From Alphaproteobacteria bacterium (GTDB lineage: Bacteria > Pseudomonadota > Alphaproteobacteria > Caulobacterales > Aquidulcibacteraceae), in the NCBI GenBank assembly GCA_016124255.1, contig WGOB01000060.1:1-36265 (forward strand): a DNA stretch of 36,265 bases. The letters are read 5' to 3'. Numbering within the stretch: position 1 is the stretch's first letter; every line of letters starts with the position of its first letter. Below are positions 14,701-23,208 of the stretch, piece by piece. The translations under genes were made by a program, and so were the position numbers. Below the pieces are notes generated by a model that had not been told where the DNA came from, searched no databases, and worked only from the letters and a program-made list of their open reading frames with translations.

Positions 14701-15288
14701 TCAGTAGCGCTTGGCCAGCACCAGCATGAAATCGTTGGTCGTGACTTCCGCATCGCCCACGTCCGGCACGCTGAAATAGCGGTAGCCGAGGCCGATGGAG
14801 TAGCCGTTGTTCATACGGAAATCGGCGCCGACGCCGACCTGGAACGCGAAGCCCGAATCGTCGAACTCGCCGGTGATGTAGTTGGCGTAGGAGAACGTCG
14901 TCTCGACCTGGGCCCAGCCCACGCCGCCGCCGCCGTAGAACGAGAAGTTCGGCGACACCGGGAAATTGTACCAGCCGTTGACCATGAACGCGAGAACCTC
15001 GGCGTCGCCCTCGACGTCATAGGCGTAGCCGGCGAAGCTGATCTCGTCAGTCTCGGCGCCGCGGAAGGAGACTTCCGCTTCCACGTCGAAATCATTGAAC
15101 GACGCGCCGAACGCGGCGCCGACCACGTAGCCGCTGTCGATCGAGATTTCGGCGTCATAGCCGTAATAGGAGCCAGTGATGTCATCCGGCGTGCTCACGC
15201 CGCCAAAGATCTTCACGATCTGCTCGGCGTTCGCAGCGCCCGGCACGGCGGCCACAGCCAGCGCGGCGCCAACAAGGACCTTCTTCAT
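14701..15288 (-). CDS. Outer-membrane beta-barrel protein
   Basis: 195 aa. Signal peptide MKKVLVGAALAVAAVPGAANA with cleavage at AANA-EQ. The mature part has alternating hydrophobic/polar strands typical of an 8-stranded OmpA/Opa-like barrel: for example YVVGAAFGASFNDFDVEAEV, FSFYGGGGVGWAQVE, and a C-terminal strand ending DFMLVLAKRY with a terminal aromatic residue. Length and C-terminus indicate a complete small porin-like or adhesion barrel. The start at 15288 is chosen over 15309 because it begins the signal peptide. Followed by a strong terminator. Confidence 0.8.
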   Translation of the reverse strand: MKKVLVGAALAVAAVPGAANAEQIVKIFGGVSTPDDITGSYYGYDAEISIDSGYVVGAAFGASFNDFDVEAEVSFRGAETDEISFAGYAYDVEGDAEVLAFMVNGWYNFPVSPNFSFYGGGGVGWAQVETTFSYANYITGEFDDSGFAFQVGVGADFRMNNGYSIGLGYRYFSVPDVGDAEVTTNDFMLVLAKRY

Positions 15289-15433
15289 GCAAAACCCCCT
15301 AGAGCGCATTCCCTAGCGCGTATCATGGTTGAGTAGCACGTTCGCGGGCCCGGGCGGAAGCGGGTTTGGGGCGGCAAAAGGGCCGAGTTTGCGCTCTGCG
15401 GCCAAAGCAGGGGGAAAGCGTGACCTAGAAACC

Positions 15434-17026
15434 TCACTCGGTCGGGAGGAACCGCGCCGGGATTGCCTCGAGAGCCGGCAAGAGCCTGTGGGCATAGTGT
15501 TTCCAGCGCCCTTTCGAGGTCGAAAAGATCGGCTGGCGCACCTGCCAGGCGCTCGGCGTGGCCACGCGACGTTGCGTTTCCGAAAAAGAGAGCACGCGGT
15601 CGTCCCAGTCCAGGCCGGCGAACTCGACCAGCCGGCGGCTTTGTCCCGGCTGATCGGCGACGACTGATTCGTACTGCAGCGTCAGCATGGCGTCGCCCAG
15701 AAGCGCCTCCCAGTGCTCCATGAATACGCGATAGCGCGCGTAATAGTCGCCGATCGCCTCCAACGACTGGTTGTAGGTGTGGTGGTGCGCGAAGTCGTGG
15801 GTGAAGCACGAGAGGCAGGTGTCGTAGGGGTGGCGCAGGCAATGGACGACGCGCAGGCGTGTAAACATCAGCCGCAGCAGCCCCAGGGCCTGGAAATTGT
15901 GGGGCATCTTGTCGGTGATCCGCAGCGCCCTGGGGTCGAGCGGGCGGATCTTGCGCAGATATTGGAAAGCGAAGGCGGCGATGGTGTCGCCGCTGAGCGT
16001 CGCGGCCGCCTCCGGGAACCGCCCGGTGCGGATGTAGTCGATGGCGCGGTAGGTGATCTGGGAAGCGTATTCCAGTTCGCCGGCCCCATGGACGTCCGGA
16101 TGCGAGGCGAGCATCTGCTCCGCCAGAGTCGTGCCTGAACGCGGCATGCCGACGATGAAGAGCGGCGTCTCATCGTCGACGCCGTAATCGCGGCGCGCGG
16201 CGAAGAAAGCGTCGTCGAACGTGTTGGTCAGGGCGTCGAAGTTCGCCTGCACGCGTGCGGGGTCATAGGTGAAGGCGTCCTGCTGCTTTGCGCGCAGCAC
16301 GAAATCGAACGCGCGGTCATAGTCGCCAAGATCGTCGAACGCCTTGCCGGCCGCATAGCAGAGAAGGCGCAGCGCCGCGCTCGCGGCCGGCGCCTCTTCG
16401 ATCGCTGCGAGAATGCCGTCGATCAGCGGATCGCCGGGCTTGACCGGGTCGAGGCGCGCGAGCGCGTGCCAGGGCGGAGCGAAGCCGGGATGCTCGTGCG
16501 TCAGCTTCTCAAACAGCGCCCGCGCCTGCGGCTTGTCGCCAAGATCGGAGTAGAGCCGCGCCTGTTCGTAATCGGCGGTGATCGAGCCGCCGCGCAGGCG
16601 CCGCAGCGTCTCGATGTAATAGGTCGCTTCGGCCACGTTGCCGGCGGCGCGGTGCGCCTGAACGATGTTGCCGTAGCTTTCCACGACATCCGGCGCGAGC
16701 GCGATGGCGCGCTCCAGCGCTTCGATCGCCTGTTCAAACCGCCGTGTCCGAAGGCATGCGCGGCCGAAATTGTTGAGGATCGCGCCATCCTTGGGGCGCA
16801 GGCGCGCGGCGCGTCCGATCAGATCGACGGCCGCTTCGTTACGGTTTCTCTCCGAATGAATGACGCCGAGCAGATTGAGCGCATCCGGCTGGCTCGGCGC
16901 GCGTTCGAGGATCTTGATGTAGGCGGCCTCCGCGCCGTCGAGATCGCCCTGCTGGTGGAGGGTGATCGCGGCTTGGAGATCGGCCTGCAGGCGCTGCAGG
17001 TCGGCGGCGGTCGGCGGCTTGCTCAC
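15434..17026 (-). CDS. TPR-repeat sulfotransferase
   Basis: 530-aa fusion. Residues 15-200 are tetratricopeptide repeats (QQGDLDGAEAAYIKILERAP, NFGRACLRTRRFEQAIEALE). Residues 285-530 are a sulfotransferase domain with the PAPS 5'-phosphosulfate loop IVGMPRSGTTL (291-301) and the 3'-phosphate-binding RHPYDTCLSC (398-407). It would transfer sulfate from PAPS to a hydroxyl of a carbohydrate, lipid or protein; proteins of this architecture are common in alphaproteobacteria and their acceptors mostly unknown. Monocistronic by spacing; divergent from the AAA+ gene. Confidence 0.87.
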   Translation of the reverse strand: MSKPPTAADLQRLQADLQAAITLHQQGDLDGAEAAYIKILERAPSQPDALNLLGVIHSERNRNEAAVDLIGRAARLRPKDGAILNNFGRACLRTRRFEQAIEALERAIALAPDVVESYGNIVQAHRAAGNVAEATYYIETLRRLRGGSITADYEQARLYSDLGDKPQARALFEKLTHEHPGFAPPWHALARLDPVKPGDPLIDGILAAIEEAPAASAALRLLCYAAGKAFDDLGDYDRAFDFVLRAKQQDAFTYDPARVQANFDALTNTFDDAFFAARRDYGVDDETPLFIVGMPRSGTTLAEQMLASHPDVHGAGELEYASQITYRAIDYIRTGRFPEAAATLSGDTIAAFAFQYLRKIRPLDPRALRITDKMPHNFQALGLLRLMFTRLRVVHCLRHPYDTCLSCFTHDFAHHHTYNQSLEAIGDYYARYRVFMEHWEALLGDAMLTLQYESVVADQPGQSRRLVEFAGLDWDDRVLSFSETQRRVATPSAWQVRQPIFSTSKGRWKHYAHRLLPALEAIPARFLPTE

Positions 17027-17244
17027 GGGACGCTCACAGGGTGCTCACGGGGCGGGACGCTAGGACCCTCGGCGTAAGCGCGCAACGCGGCGGAGTGCGC
17101 GGCGCGCGGCGCGATGGGCGTGTGCGGGCGCCCTAAAGGAAGGCGCAAACGTCGCGCCAGCCGCGCGCTTGCGCCCATACCGTGTCCCTGAATAGGGTGG
17201 TCGACGGCGGCGAACAGCCCCCCGCCCGCCACACCGGAGACGTC

Positions 17245-18096
17245 ATGCGCTTTGAAGGCACCGAAAATTACGTCAGCACGCCGGACCTGACGGTGGCGGT
17301 GAACGCCGCGATCACGCTGGAGCGGCCGATCCTGGTCAAGGGCGAACCCGGCACCGGCAAGACCCAGCTCGCCATCGAGGTCGCCAAAGCGCTGAAGGCG
17401 CCGCTGATCGAATGGCACATCAAGTCCACGACCAAGGCGGTGCACGGGCTCTACGAATATGACGCGGTCATGCGCCTCAGGGATTCGCAGCTGGGCGACG
17501 AGCGCGCGACCAATATCGAGAACTACATCAAGCGCGGCAAACTCTGGGAGGCGTTCGAGAGCGACAAGCGCCCCGTGCTGCTGATCGACGAGATCGACAA
17601 GGCCGACATCGAATTCCCGAACGATCTCCTCCAGGAGCTCGATCGCATGGAATTCTATTGCTACGAGCTCAATCGCACGATCAAGGCGAAGGACCGCCCG
17701 ATCATCCTCATCACCTCGAACAACGAAAAAGAGCTGCCGGATGCGTTCCTGCGGCGCTGCTTCTTCCACTACATCCGTTTCCCCGACGAAGAGACGATGG
17801 CCAAGATCATCGACGTGCACTTCCCGAAGGTGAAGCAACGCCTGGTGAGCGAGGCGCTGAAGATCTTCTACGACATGCGCAAAGTGCCGGGGCTGAAGAA
17901 GAAGCCGTCCACCAGCGAATTGCTGGATTGGCTCAAGCTGCTGATGACGGACGACATCGATCCGGAGACGCTGCGCCAGCGCGATCCGTCCAAGCTGATC
18001 CCGCCGCTGCATGGCGCGCTGCTGAAAAACGAGCAGGACGTGCAATTGTTCGAGCGGCTGGCGTTCCTGGCGCGCCGCGAGCAGCGCGGCAGCTAG
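17245..18096 (+). CDS. MoxR-family AAA+ ATPase
   Basis: 283 aa. Walker A GEPGTGKT (33-40), Walker B VLLIDEID (111-118), sensor 1 IILITSNNE and an arginine-finger region DAFLRRCF: a complete AAA+ domain with a short C-terminal helical lid. This subgroup (start MRFEGTENYV) is the one encoded with CoxE-like VWA proteins in alphaproteobacteria and acts as a chaperone for their targets. The start at 17245 has GGAGA at 17236-17240; in-frame ATG 17182 lacks homology. The VWA partner is at 12059-13237. Confidence 0.88.
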   Translation: MRFEGTENYVSTPDLTVAVNAAITLERPILVKGEPGTGKTQLAIEVAKALKAPLIEWHIKSTTKAVHGLYEYDAVMRLRDSQLGDERATNIENYIKRGKLWEAFESDKRPVLLIDEIDKADIEFPNDLLQELDRMEFYCYELNRTIKAKDRPIILITSNNEKELPDAFLRRCFFHYIRFPDEETMAKIIDVHFPKVKQRLVSEALKIFYDMRKVPGLKKKPSTSELLDWLKLLMTDDIDPETLRQRDPSKLIPPLHGALLKNEQDVQLFERLAFLARREQRGS

Positions 18097-18178
18097 AAGT
18101 CTCGGGCGAATTTCTGAATCGCCGCACTGGACGCGGCTTGGGGCCGCAACGGACCCAAGTCCGCGCGGCCCCGGCCCC

Positions 18179-18194
18179 GCCGCCGTGAGGCGGC
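18179..18194. terminator. Hairpin between convergent genes
   Basis: GCCGCC-GTGA-GGCGGC, a 6-bp GC stem with a GNRA-type loop, between the ends of the AAA+ gene (18096) and the unknown gene (18231). No T-run, so termination is uncertain. Confidence 0.35.
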
Positions 18195-18230
18195 AAACGG
18201 CGCCTTAAGCCCCAGACGCCGTCTTCGATG

Positions 18231-19178
18231 TCACGCGTCGGCGTCGTCTTCCTCCGAGTCGTCCTTCGGCTTCGTCGTCGTTCGCGTGAGAAGATCCAGG
18301 AGTTCGGGCAGCGTGACGTGATCGACCGCCATGCGCGAATTCAGCACCGTGACCAGCACCTTGCACCGGCGCCCCGCAAGAAAGGCGAGCACGTCCGGCG
18401 CCGCCGGGGAGACCTCCAAATTGGCGGGGCCGCGCACCTCCACCACGGCGTTGGTCTTGAGATCGAGCATCAGCGCGCGCGTCGGCTTGCTCGCGCCGAC
18501 CGGCCAGAGCGTCCAGAACTCCGCCTGCTTGGTGCGGAGGTATTCCTGATACCGGGCGGAAAACGGGCGCTCCGCGGCCCAGCAATTGCGCAGCGCCGCA
18601 CCGGCCACCGTCAGGTCGAGGCACGAGCGCAGGAGGCGCCACGTCGCGCCGCCGTCGCCGGCGATTTCGCGATGCTCGTAGATCGGCGTTTCGATCGTCT
18701 TGCGCGCGGCGGTCTCGCGGACGTGCTGGCCGTAATCGCGCGCGAACTCGCGGGCCTGGCGTTCGAGTTCGGTGAGGCTCATGTTTCCCGCCTTCGTCAG
18801 AATCCGGCGCGCGCGCTGGTAGAGCATCGCCACCTTCGTTTCGGCGACGTCAGAAATCCGCTGCGACGCCGCGCAGACCTCGTTCAGCGCGACGGCGAGC
18901 GTGGCGAAGCGCGCATGCTGCGCCGGCGACACCGCCACGACGTGACACGGGCGCCCGAGCGCGAGCGCTTCGCGTTCGGCGATCTTGTGCGGGCCGGCGA
19001 AATCATACGCGCGCGGAGGGCGGCGGCACGCGGGGTCCGCGCGCAAGCTCGCCGCAGCGAGCGTTGCAGCGCGCGCGGCGACGCCCGCGACGGACAGGTT
19101 GGCGAAGAACGGCGCAGTAAGCGCATCGACCTCTTCGGCGTTCACACACAGGCTTTCATTCGAGATGGTTTTGGACAT
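18231..19178 (-). CDS. Protein of unknown function, PcfJ-like core, paralogue 1
   Basis: 315 aa, start at 19178 supported by GAGGAG 6 nt upstream. Central pattern (about 200-280): WRLLRSCLDLTVAGAALRNC, then AEFWTLWPVGASK and NLEVSPAAPDVLAFLAGR. The same order (NC, Y, AEFW, G.P, R..N, PDV.F) occurs in the neighbour at 19488-20501, and the N-terminal LRADP..RRPPRA is also shared, so the two are paralogues. The G...(N/H)C...Y...G...L...P core resembles PcfJ-type plasmid proteins, but too weakly to name it so. C-terminus is acidic (KPKDDSEEDDADA). No function can be given. Confidence 0.7.
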   Translation of the reverse strand: MSKTISNESLCVNAEEVDALTAPFFANLSVAGVAARAATLAAASLRADPACRRPPRAYDFAGPHKIAEREALALGRPCHVVAVSPAQHARFATLAVALNEVCAASQRISDVAETKVAMLYQRARRILTKAGNMSLTELERQAREFARDYGQHVRETAARKTIETPIYEHREIAGDGGATWRLLRSCLDLTVAGAALRNCWAAERPFSARYQEYLRTKQAEFWTLWPVGASKPTRALMLDLKTNAVVEVRGPANLEVSPAAPDVLAFLAGRRCKVLVTVLNSRMAVDHVTLPELLDLLTRTTTKPKDDSEEDDADA

Positions 19179-19487
19179 GACGTTCTCCTCTTCGGCCGAT
19201 GGCCGACGCGGTCTGCGTTGAGTTGAACCGTGAATGCGCCGGGCCTCATTGGAGGCGTTGTTGTTGCGGCGTCTTCGCAGACTCCACTGTCCCGATGGAG
19301 CGTGCTTCACGTGTTGACGAGACTGATACAATCTCGTCGTGGAAGGTTCAAGCGGCGTCTTTCGACGTAGCAATGACGCGCCCGCTTGTGGCGCCGCGGC
19401 GACGCAGCGTTGTGCGGGCATTCGCGGCGCTCTGCGTTGCAGGCGGGCGGCGAAGCGCGCGTCTCGCGAACGCGCGCGCCGTTGCCG
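19179..19487. other. Intergenic region between the two paralogues, with an inverted repeat
   Basis: 309 bp with no convincing gene. It holds the leader of paralogue 1 (GAGGAG site near 19190) and the 3' flank of paralogue 2. GACGAGA (19316-19322), 9 nt, TCTCGTC (19332-19338) is a perfect 7-bp inverted repeat that could be an operator or a hairpin; there is no T-run. No convincing sigma70 promoter was found. Confidence 0.5.
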
Positions 19488-20501
19488 TCACCGCGGTTGT
19501 TCTTGGCCGCTGCGCGTCTCGATCAGATCGAGCAGGCGCACACGCACGCGGCGCGCCGAGACGGCGCTGCGCAGGCTGTCGATCAGCGCGCTCGTCACGC
19601 GCGCGCCAACCTGCGGCGCAGGCGCTTCGGTTTGCACGGTTCGTGCGGGCGTCGGCAGCGGCGGCGCAGCGGAAGGAGGCGACGGCGGCGCGGGCTGCGC
19701 AACCCGCATCGTGTGCGGCCCGCGCGCGCGCATGAACGCCGCGACGTCGGGCTCGGCAAGCGAGACGTAGCCGTTGCGGGCGCGGCGGATGTCGCCGACC
19801 ATCCGTGAGCCGGTCATCATCATGAGCAGGATGAGCGGATCGCCGCTCGGCGATTCCAGGATCCAGAATTCAGCGCTGCCGTTGATGAGGCGGCGCGCGT
19901 ATCCGATGTGCGTGCGGCGATGAAAGGCGGTGCAATTGCCCATCGCGTCGCCGATGCGTCCCAGTTCGCCGGTGGAGACGATCCGCCGCCAACGGCGCCC
20001 GCCAGTCACCGCGACCGCGTCGGCCGGACACCGGGGCAGATCCCGTGCGGCGCGTGCGGCGCGCAATTGTGCAATCCGGCGCCGGCGGCGCGCGAGCACG
20101 CGGGTCTTTTCGTCGATGGCGTCAAAGCTCATGTGATCGAGGTTGGCGAACAGGCGCGCGCTTTCGAGCCGCTGCACGGTCTCATGCCCGTAGGCTGCGG
20201 TGCTTTCGATCTGAAGATCGGCATGGGCGTCGCGCACGCGGGCGATGAACCGGCGCAGGAGCGCCGCAGAGGCTGAGCTGGCCACGAACCAGCTGAGCGG
20301 CGCGCCGACCTTCTCCGCGCGTTGCGCCCACGCGCCGGCGGCGGCGATCTCGCGAGCCCGCGGCGGGCGCGCGTTGCGCGGGTCGGCCCGCAATTGTTGC
20401 ATCAGCAACTTCAGGCAGCGCGCATACGCGACCGTCGGCGCATCCCGCGCCAGCGTCTCGGCCCGAAGGCGGATGTCGTTCTCGTTGATGTAGTTTCTCA
20501 C
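19488..20501 (-). CDS. Protein of unknown function, PcfJ-like core, paralogue 2
   Basis: 337 aa with a GTG start at 20501 chosen for GGGAG 7 nt upstream; an upstream GTG at 20555 is less likely. N-terminus NYINENDIRLRAETLARDAP, then LRADPRNARPPRA as in paralogue 1. Core (about 190-265): WRRIVSTGELGRIGDAMGNC, followed by YARRLINGSAEFWILESPSGDP and EPDVAAFMRARG. After residue 265 comes a proline/alanine-rich linker (PAPPSPPSAAPPLPTPA) and a C-terminal helical tail that paralogue 1 lacks. Positively charged stretch RRRRRIAQLRAARAAR suggests nucleic-acid contact, which is only an inference. Function unknown. Confidence 0.68.
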   Translation of the reverse strand: MRNYINENDIRLRAETLARDAPTVAYARCLKLLMQQLRADPRNARPPRAREIAAAGAWAQRAEKVGAPLSWFVASSASAALLRRFIARVRDAHADLQIESTAAYGHETVQRLESARLFANLDHMSFDAIDEKTRVLARRRRRIAQLRAARAARDLPRCPADAVAVTGGRRWRRIVSTGELGRIGDAMGNCTAFHRRTHIGYARRLINGSAEFWILESPSGDPLILLMMMTGSRMVGDIRRARNGYVSLAEPDVAAFMRARGPHTMRVAQPAPPSPPSAAPPLPTPARTVQTEAPAPQVGARVTSALIDSLRSAVSARRVRVRLLDLIETRSGQEQPR

Positions 20502-20686
20502 GCCCACACTCCCGCACTGGCGCGCTTCGGCGCCGGTTCGCGCTCGCGACCGCACGTCTCCCGCCGCGCTGTGCGCGCGACGACGTGCTCTTCACGAGCC
20601 ATTTTTGTTTGAGTGCGCCGGGCCTCGGCCCCCGGGCGGTCGCCAAAATAGGCGCGCCGTTCATGGTTTGCAATGCGTTCGCGCAG

Positions 20687-20717
20687 CGTGGGGGCGCGTC
20701 GCGGACGCGCCCCCACG
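20687..20717. repeat. Perfect 14-bp hairpin upstream of flbT
   Basis: CGTGGGGGCGCGTC (20687-20700), loop GCG, GACGCGCCCCCACG (20704-20717): a 14-bp perfect GC-rich inverted repeat in the 332-bp gap (20502-20833) between divergent genes. No T-run follows on either strand. Just after it, ACGTTCCTGCG occurs twice (20719-20729 and 20741-20751), 22 bp apart, about two helical turns, which suggests a protein-binding pair. Confidence 0.55.
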
Positions 20718-20833
20718 CACGTTCCTGCGATCGTCCCGAAACGTTCCTGCGGGATCGCCTCTCGCGTGCGCGCGGTCAGCTTTCGTTAACGAATGCAGTT
20801 CTAGGTGAACGTGTAGGAATCGGGGCGAAGGCG

Positions 20834-21262
20834 ATGCCGCTCAAACTGTCATTGCGGCCGGGCGAAAAATTCGTCGTCAACGGCGCGGTCATGCAAAATG
20901 GTGATCGCCGCGCTGCGCTTTCGCTCAAGAACAGAGCAAGCATACTCCGTGAGAAGGACATAATGTTGCCGGAGGATGCACAGTCTCCTGCGCGGCGCAT
21001 CTATTTCCCGGTGATGCTGCTCTACCTGGGCGAAGGCGTCGTGGAGGACGTCTATGCGGAATTCGCCGCGCGCCTCGCAGAATTCATGGGCGCGGTGCGC
21101 GACCCCGAGATCCTGACCGAATGCGTCGGCGTTTCGCGCGACGTGATGATGGGCGAGTACTACCGCGCGCTGATGCGCTGCCGGAAGCTGATCGTCTACG
21201 AAACCGAGAAATTGGACGCCCATGTCGATCCAGGCCTATCAGCGCGCGGCCGCGCAGGCTGA
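20834..21262 (+). CDS. flbT: FlbT, flagellin translation regulator
   Basis: 142 aa. FlbT hallmarks: MPLKLSLRPGEKFVVNGAVMQNGDRR at the N-terminus (in two halves), then LSLKNRASILREKDIMLPEDA and ARRIYFPVMLLYL. In Caulobacter FlbT binds the 5' untranslated region of flagellin mRNA and promotes its decay until the hook is complete; FlaF is its antagonist. It lies immediately upstream of flaF and flagellin, as expected. Its last 41 bp overlap flaF. The upstream region holds a strong hairpin and paired direct repeats. Confidence 0.88.
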   Translation: MPLKLSLRPGEKFVVNGAVMQNGDRRAALSLKNRASILREKDIMLPEDAQSPARRIYFPVMLLYLGEGVVEDVYAEFAARLAEFMGAVRDPEILTECVGVSRDVMMGEYYRALMRCRKLIVYETEKLDAHVDPGLSARGRAG

Positions 21263-21575
21263 GAGCCCGCGCGAGACCGAGTATCGTGCTTTCGGCCTGG
21301 TCACCCAAGGCCTGGTCCGCGCCCGCGAGCAGGGACGCGGCGATCTCAGCGCCTATGTCGAGGCGCTCGACGCCAACCGACGGCTCTGGATGGTGCTGGC
21401 CAATGATTGCGCCCAGAGCGGCAACGCCGCACCTGAAACGCTGCGCGCCAGCATCATTTCGCTCAGCCTGTGGGTGTCGCGGACGACGAGCGAGATCATC
21501 CGCGACGGCGGCGACCTCGACGACCTCATTGAGGTCAACCGGTCGATCATGGAGGGCCTCGCCGGGCGCACCTGA
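21222..21575 (+). CDS. flaF: FlaF, flagellin assembly/secretion regulator
   Basis: 117 aa. Conserved FlaF start SIQAYQRAAAQAESPRETEYRAFGLVTQGL (in pieces), then the NRRLWMVLANDCA motif, LRASIISLSLWVSRTTSEI and a short acidic C-terminal helix. FlaF is a secretion-associated flagellin chaperone that counters FlbT. The ATG at 21222 lies inside the end of flbT (41-bp overlap), so translation is coupled. The flagellin gene follows after 312 bp. Confidence 0.88.
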   Translation: MSIQAYQRAAAQAESPRETEYRAFGLVTQGLVRAREQGRGDLSAYVEALDANRRLWMVLANDCAQSGNAAPETLRASIISLSLWVSRTTSEIIRDGGDLDDLIEVNRSIMEGLAGRT

Positions 21576-21887
21576 GGGGGCGGATCGGGGTCTGCGGCGC
21601 GACGAGGGCGCCATAGTTCGTGTTGATGCTCGTGGACTGCCGGCCATGCACGCACGCGTCAGCCGCTCGGCGATTTTTGCCTAGCCTCGGCAAATTTTAC
21701 CGGGCGCTTCTTGCTTGGCGTTCAGGCGATTTGTCGCCGGATTAATCTTTGACCGCGCAAACGCGCTGCATTCCCCGCGATCCATTAACGAACAGCGCCC
21801 GGCGCATCGTTTGCACGCCGAGACGATGGGCAAAACGCCCAGCCCGCCAAAATGGCGGGAGAACGCATGTCCAGAAGGACCACATAA
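21576..21887. promoter_or_regulatory. Flagellin upstream region with an inverted repeat
   Basis: 312 bp without a gene. TTTGCC (21676-21681), 7 nt, GGCAAA (21689-21694) is a perfect inverted repeat that may bind an activator such as an FlbD-like protein. A TTAACGAA motif (around 21785) recurs upstream of flbT as TTAACGAA and could be a CtrA half-site, but no full TTAA-N7-TTAA was found. The last 40 bp hold AGAAGGAC in front of the ATG as a ribosome binding site. No reliable sigma54 or sigma70 pair was found. Confidence 0.4.
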
Positions 21888-23132
21888 ATGGCTAGCATCA
21901 ACACCAATTATGGTGCGCTCGTTGCGCTGCAAAGCTTGACGGCGACGACCAAGGAGCTCGACGAGGTCCAGAACCGCGTCAACACGGGCCTCAAGGTCTC
22001 CTCCGCCAAGGACAACGGCGCCATCTTCGCCATCGCCGAAGGCCAGCGCGTCCGTCTCTCCTCCATCGCCTCGGTCAACGACGGCATCTCCCGCGGCATC
22101 TCGGTGATCGACACCGCGCTGTCGGCCGGCGAAGCCATCGGCGACATCCTGAAGCAGATGAAGGAAAAGGCCGTCGCCGCGCAGGCGACCGACCTGTCCG
22201 ACGAGCAGCGCGACACGCTGCACGCCGACTTTGCGGCGCTGCGCGCCCAGATCGACCAGATCGCCAACGCCGCCACGTTCAACGGCTCGAACCTCGTCAA
22301 CGGCACCAACCTCACGGGCGGGTCCAACGAGTTCACCGTGCTGACGAGCGACGCGTCCGGTTCGGGCTCCAGCGCTTTCTCGCTGGACAACCTGGCGTTC
22401 AACGGGACCAACCCGTACGCGGCGTCGGCGACGCTGGCGACGGCCACGGGCCTCACGATCGCGGCGAACTCGACGGTCGACTTCTCGATCACGCAGAGCG
22501 GCGTGACCACGACGTACTCCGTCGCGGTCGCCGGCACCGACACCATCCAGGACTTCCTGGATGCGGTGAACTCCGGCACGAACGGCCAAGTCACGGCGAG
22601 CTACGATGACACCACCGGCGTCATCTCCTACAGCTCTTCGGCGGCGTTCAGCGTCCAGTTCGCGGTTTCCGGCACGGCGACCGACGACGACGGCTTCTTC
22701 GACAGCACCGACACGACCACCGGCGGCACGCTCGCCGCGGGCGGCGGCGGCGGCGGCTCGAACTCGATCATCGTGTCGGGCTTCGACTTCCGTCTCGGCC
22801 AGGCCGGCGCGCTGTTGACCGTCACCTCGCTGCTCGACGTCTCGACGACGGGCGGCGCGTCGGCGGCCTCCACGGCCATCGACACCGCGCTGACGGCCCT
22901 CAACGGCAACCTGGCCACCCTCGGCTCGCAAGCCAAGGCGCTCGACGTGCAGAAGACCTTCCTGTCGAAGCTCTCCGACACGATCGAAGCCGGGATCGGC
23001 AACCTCGTCGACGCCGACCTCGCGAAGGAATCGGCCCGCCTCCAGGCGCTGCAGGTGAAGCAGCAGCTTGGCGCGCAGGCCCTCTCCATCGCGAACCAGG
23101 CGCCGTCCATCGTTCTGTCGTTCTTCCGCTAA
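21888..23132 (+). CDS. Flagellin
   Basis: 414-aa secreted filament subunit. N-terminal D0/D1 starts ASINTNYGALVALQSL and includes RVNTGLKVSSAKDNGAIFAIAEG. C-terminal D1/D0 ends ARLQALQVKQQLGAQALSIANQAPSIVLSFFR (in pieces). Between residues about 150 and 300 is a Ser/Thr/Gly-rich variable domain with no match to the D0/D1 core; it includes a GGGGGG run encoded by repeated GGC. It is longer than typical Caulobacter flagellins of about 270-280 aa. Export is by the flagellar type III system, so no signal peptide is expected. Control by FlbT/FlaF is likely from context. Confidence 0.93.
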   Translation: MASINTNYGALVALQSLTATTKELDEVQNRVNTGLKVSSAKDNGAIFAIAEGQRVRLSSIASVNDGISRGISVIDTALSAGEAIGDILKQMKEKAVAAQATDLSDEQRDTLHADFAALRAQIDQIANAATFNGSNLVNGTNLTGGSNEFTVLTSDASGSGSSAFSLDNLAFNGTNPYAASATLATATGLTIAANSTVDFSITQSGVTTTYSVAVAGTDTIQDFLDAVNSGTNGQVTASYDDTTGVISYSSSAAFSVQFAVSGTATDDDGFFDSTDTTTGGTLAAGGGGGGSNSIIVSGFDFRLGQAGALLTVTSLLDVSTTGGASAASTAIDTALTALNGNLATLGSQAKALDVQKTFLSKLSDTIEAGIGNLVDADLAKESARLQALQVKQQLGAQALSIANQAPSIVLSFFR

Positions 23133-23148
23133 GCGGAACGACGGGGCA

Positions 23149-23174
23149 GGGGAGCGGGCCGGCACCCGCTCCCC
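23149..23174 (+). terminator. Hairpin after flagellin
   Basis: GGGGAGCGGG-6 nt-CCCGCTCCCC, a 10-bp perfect stem 17 bp after the flagellin stop, followed by ATCTCCCGCTCT. It has the position of a terminator or an mRNA-stabilising 3' hairpin that would limit expression of the FlaG-like gene. Confidence 0.55.
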
Positions 23175-23208
23175 ATCTCCCGCTCTAGGGACGCCATGAG
23201 ACGGAGCC

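Noticed and set aside
21701-21715. Sigma54 promoter upstream of flagellin
   Set aside because: The GG and GC elements are spaced one base off the required distance, and flanking bases do not match.
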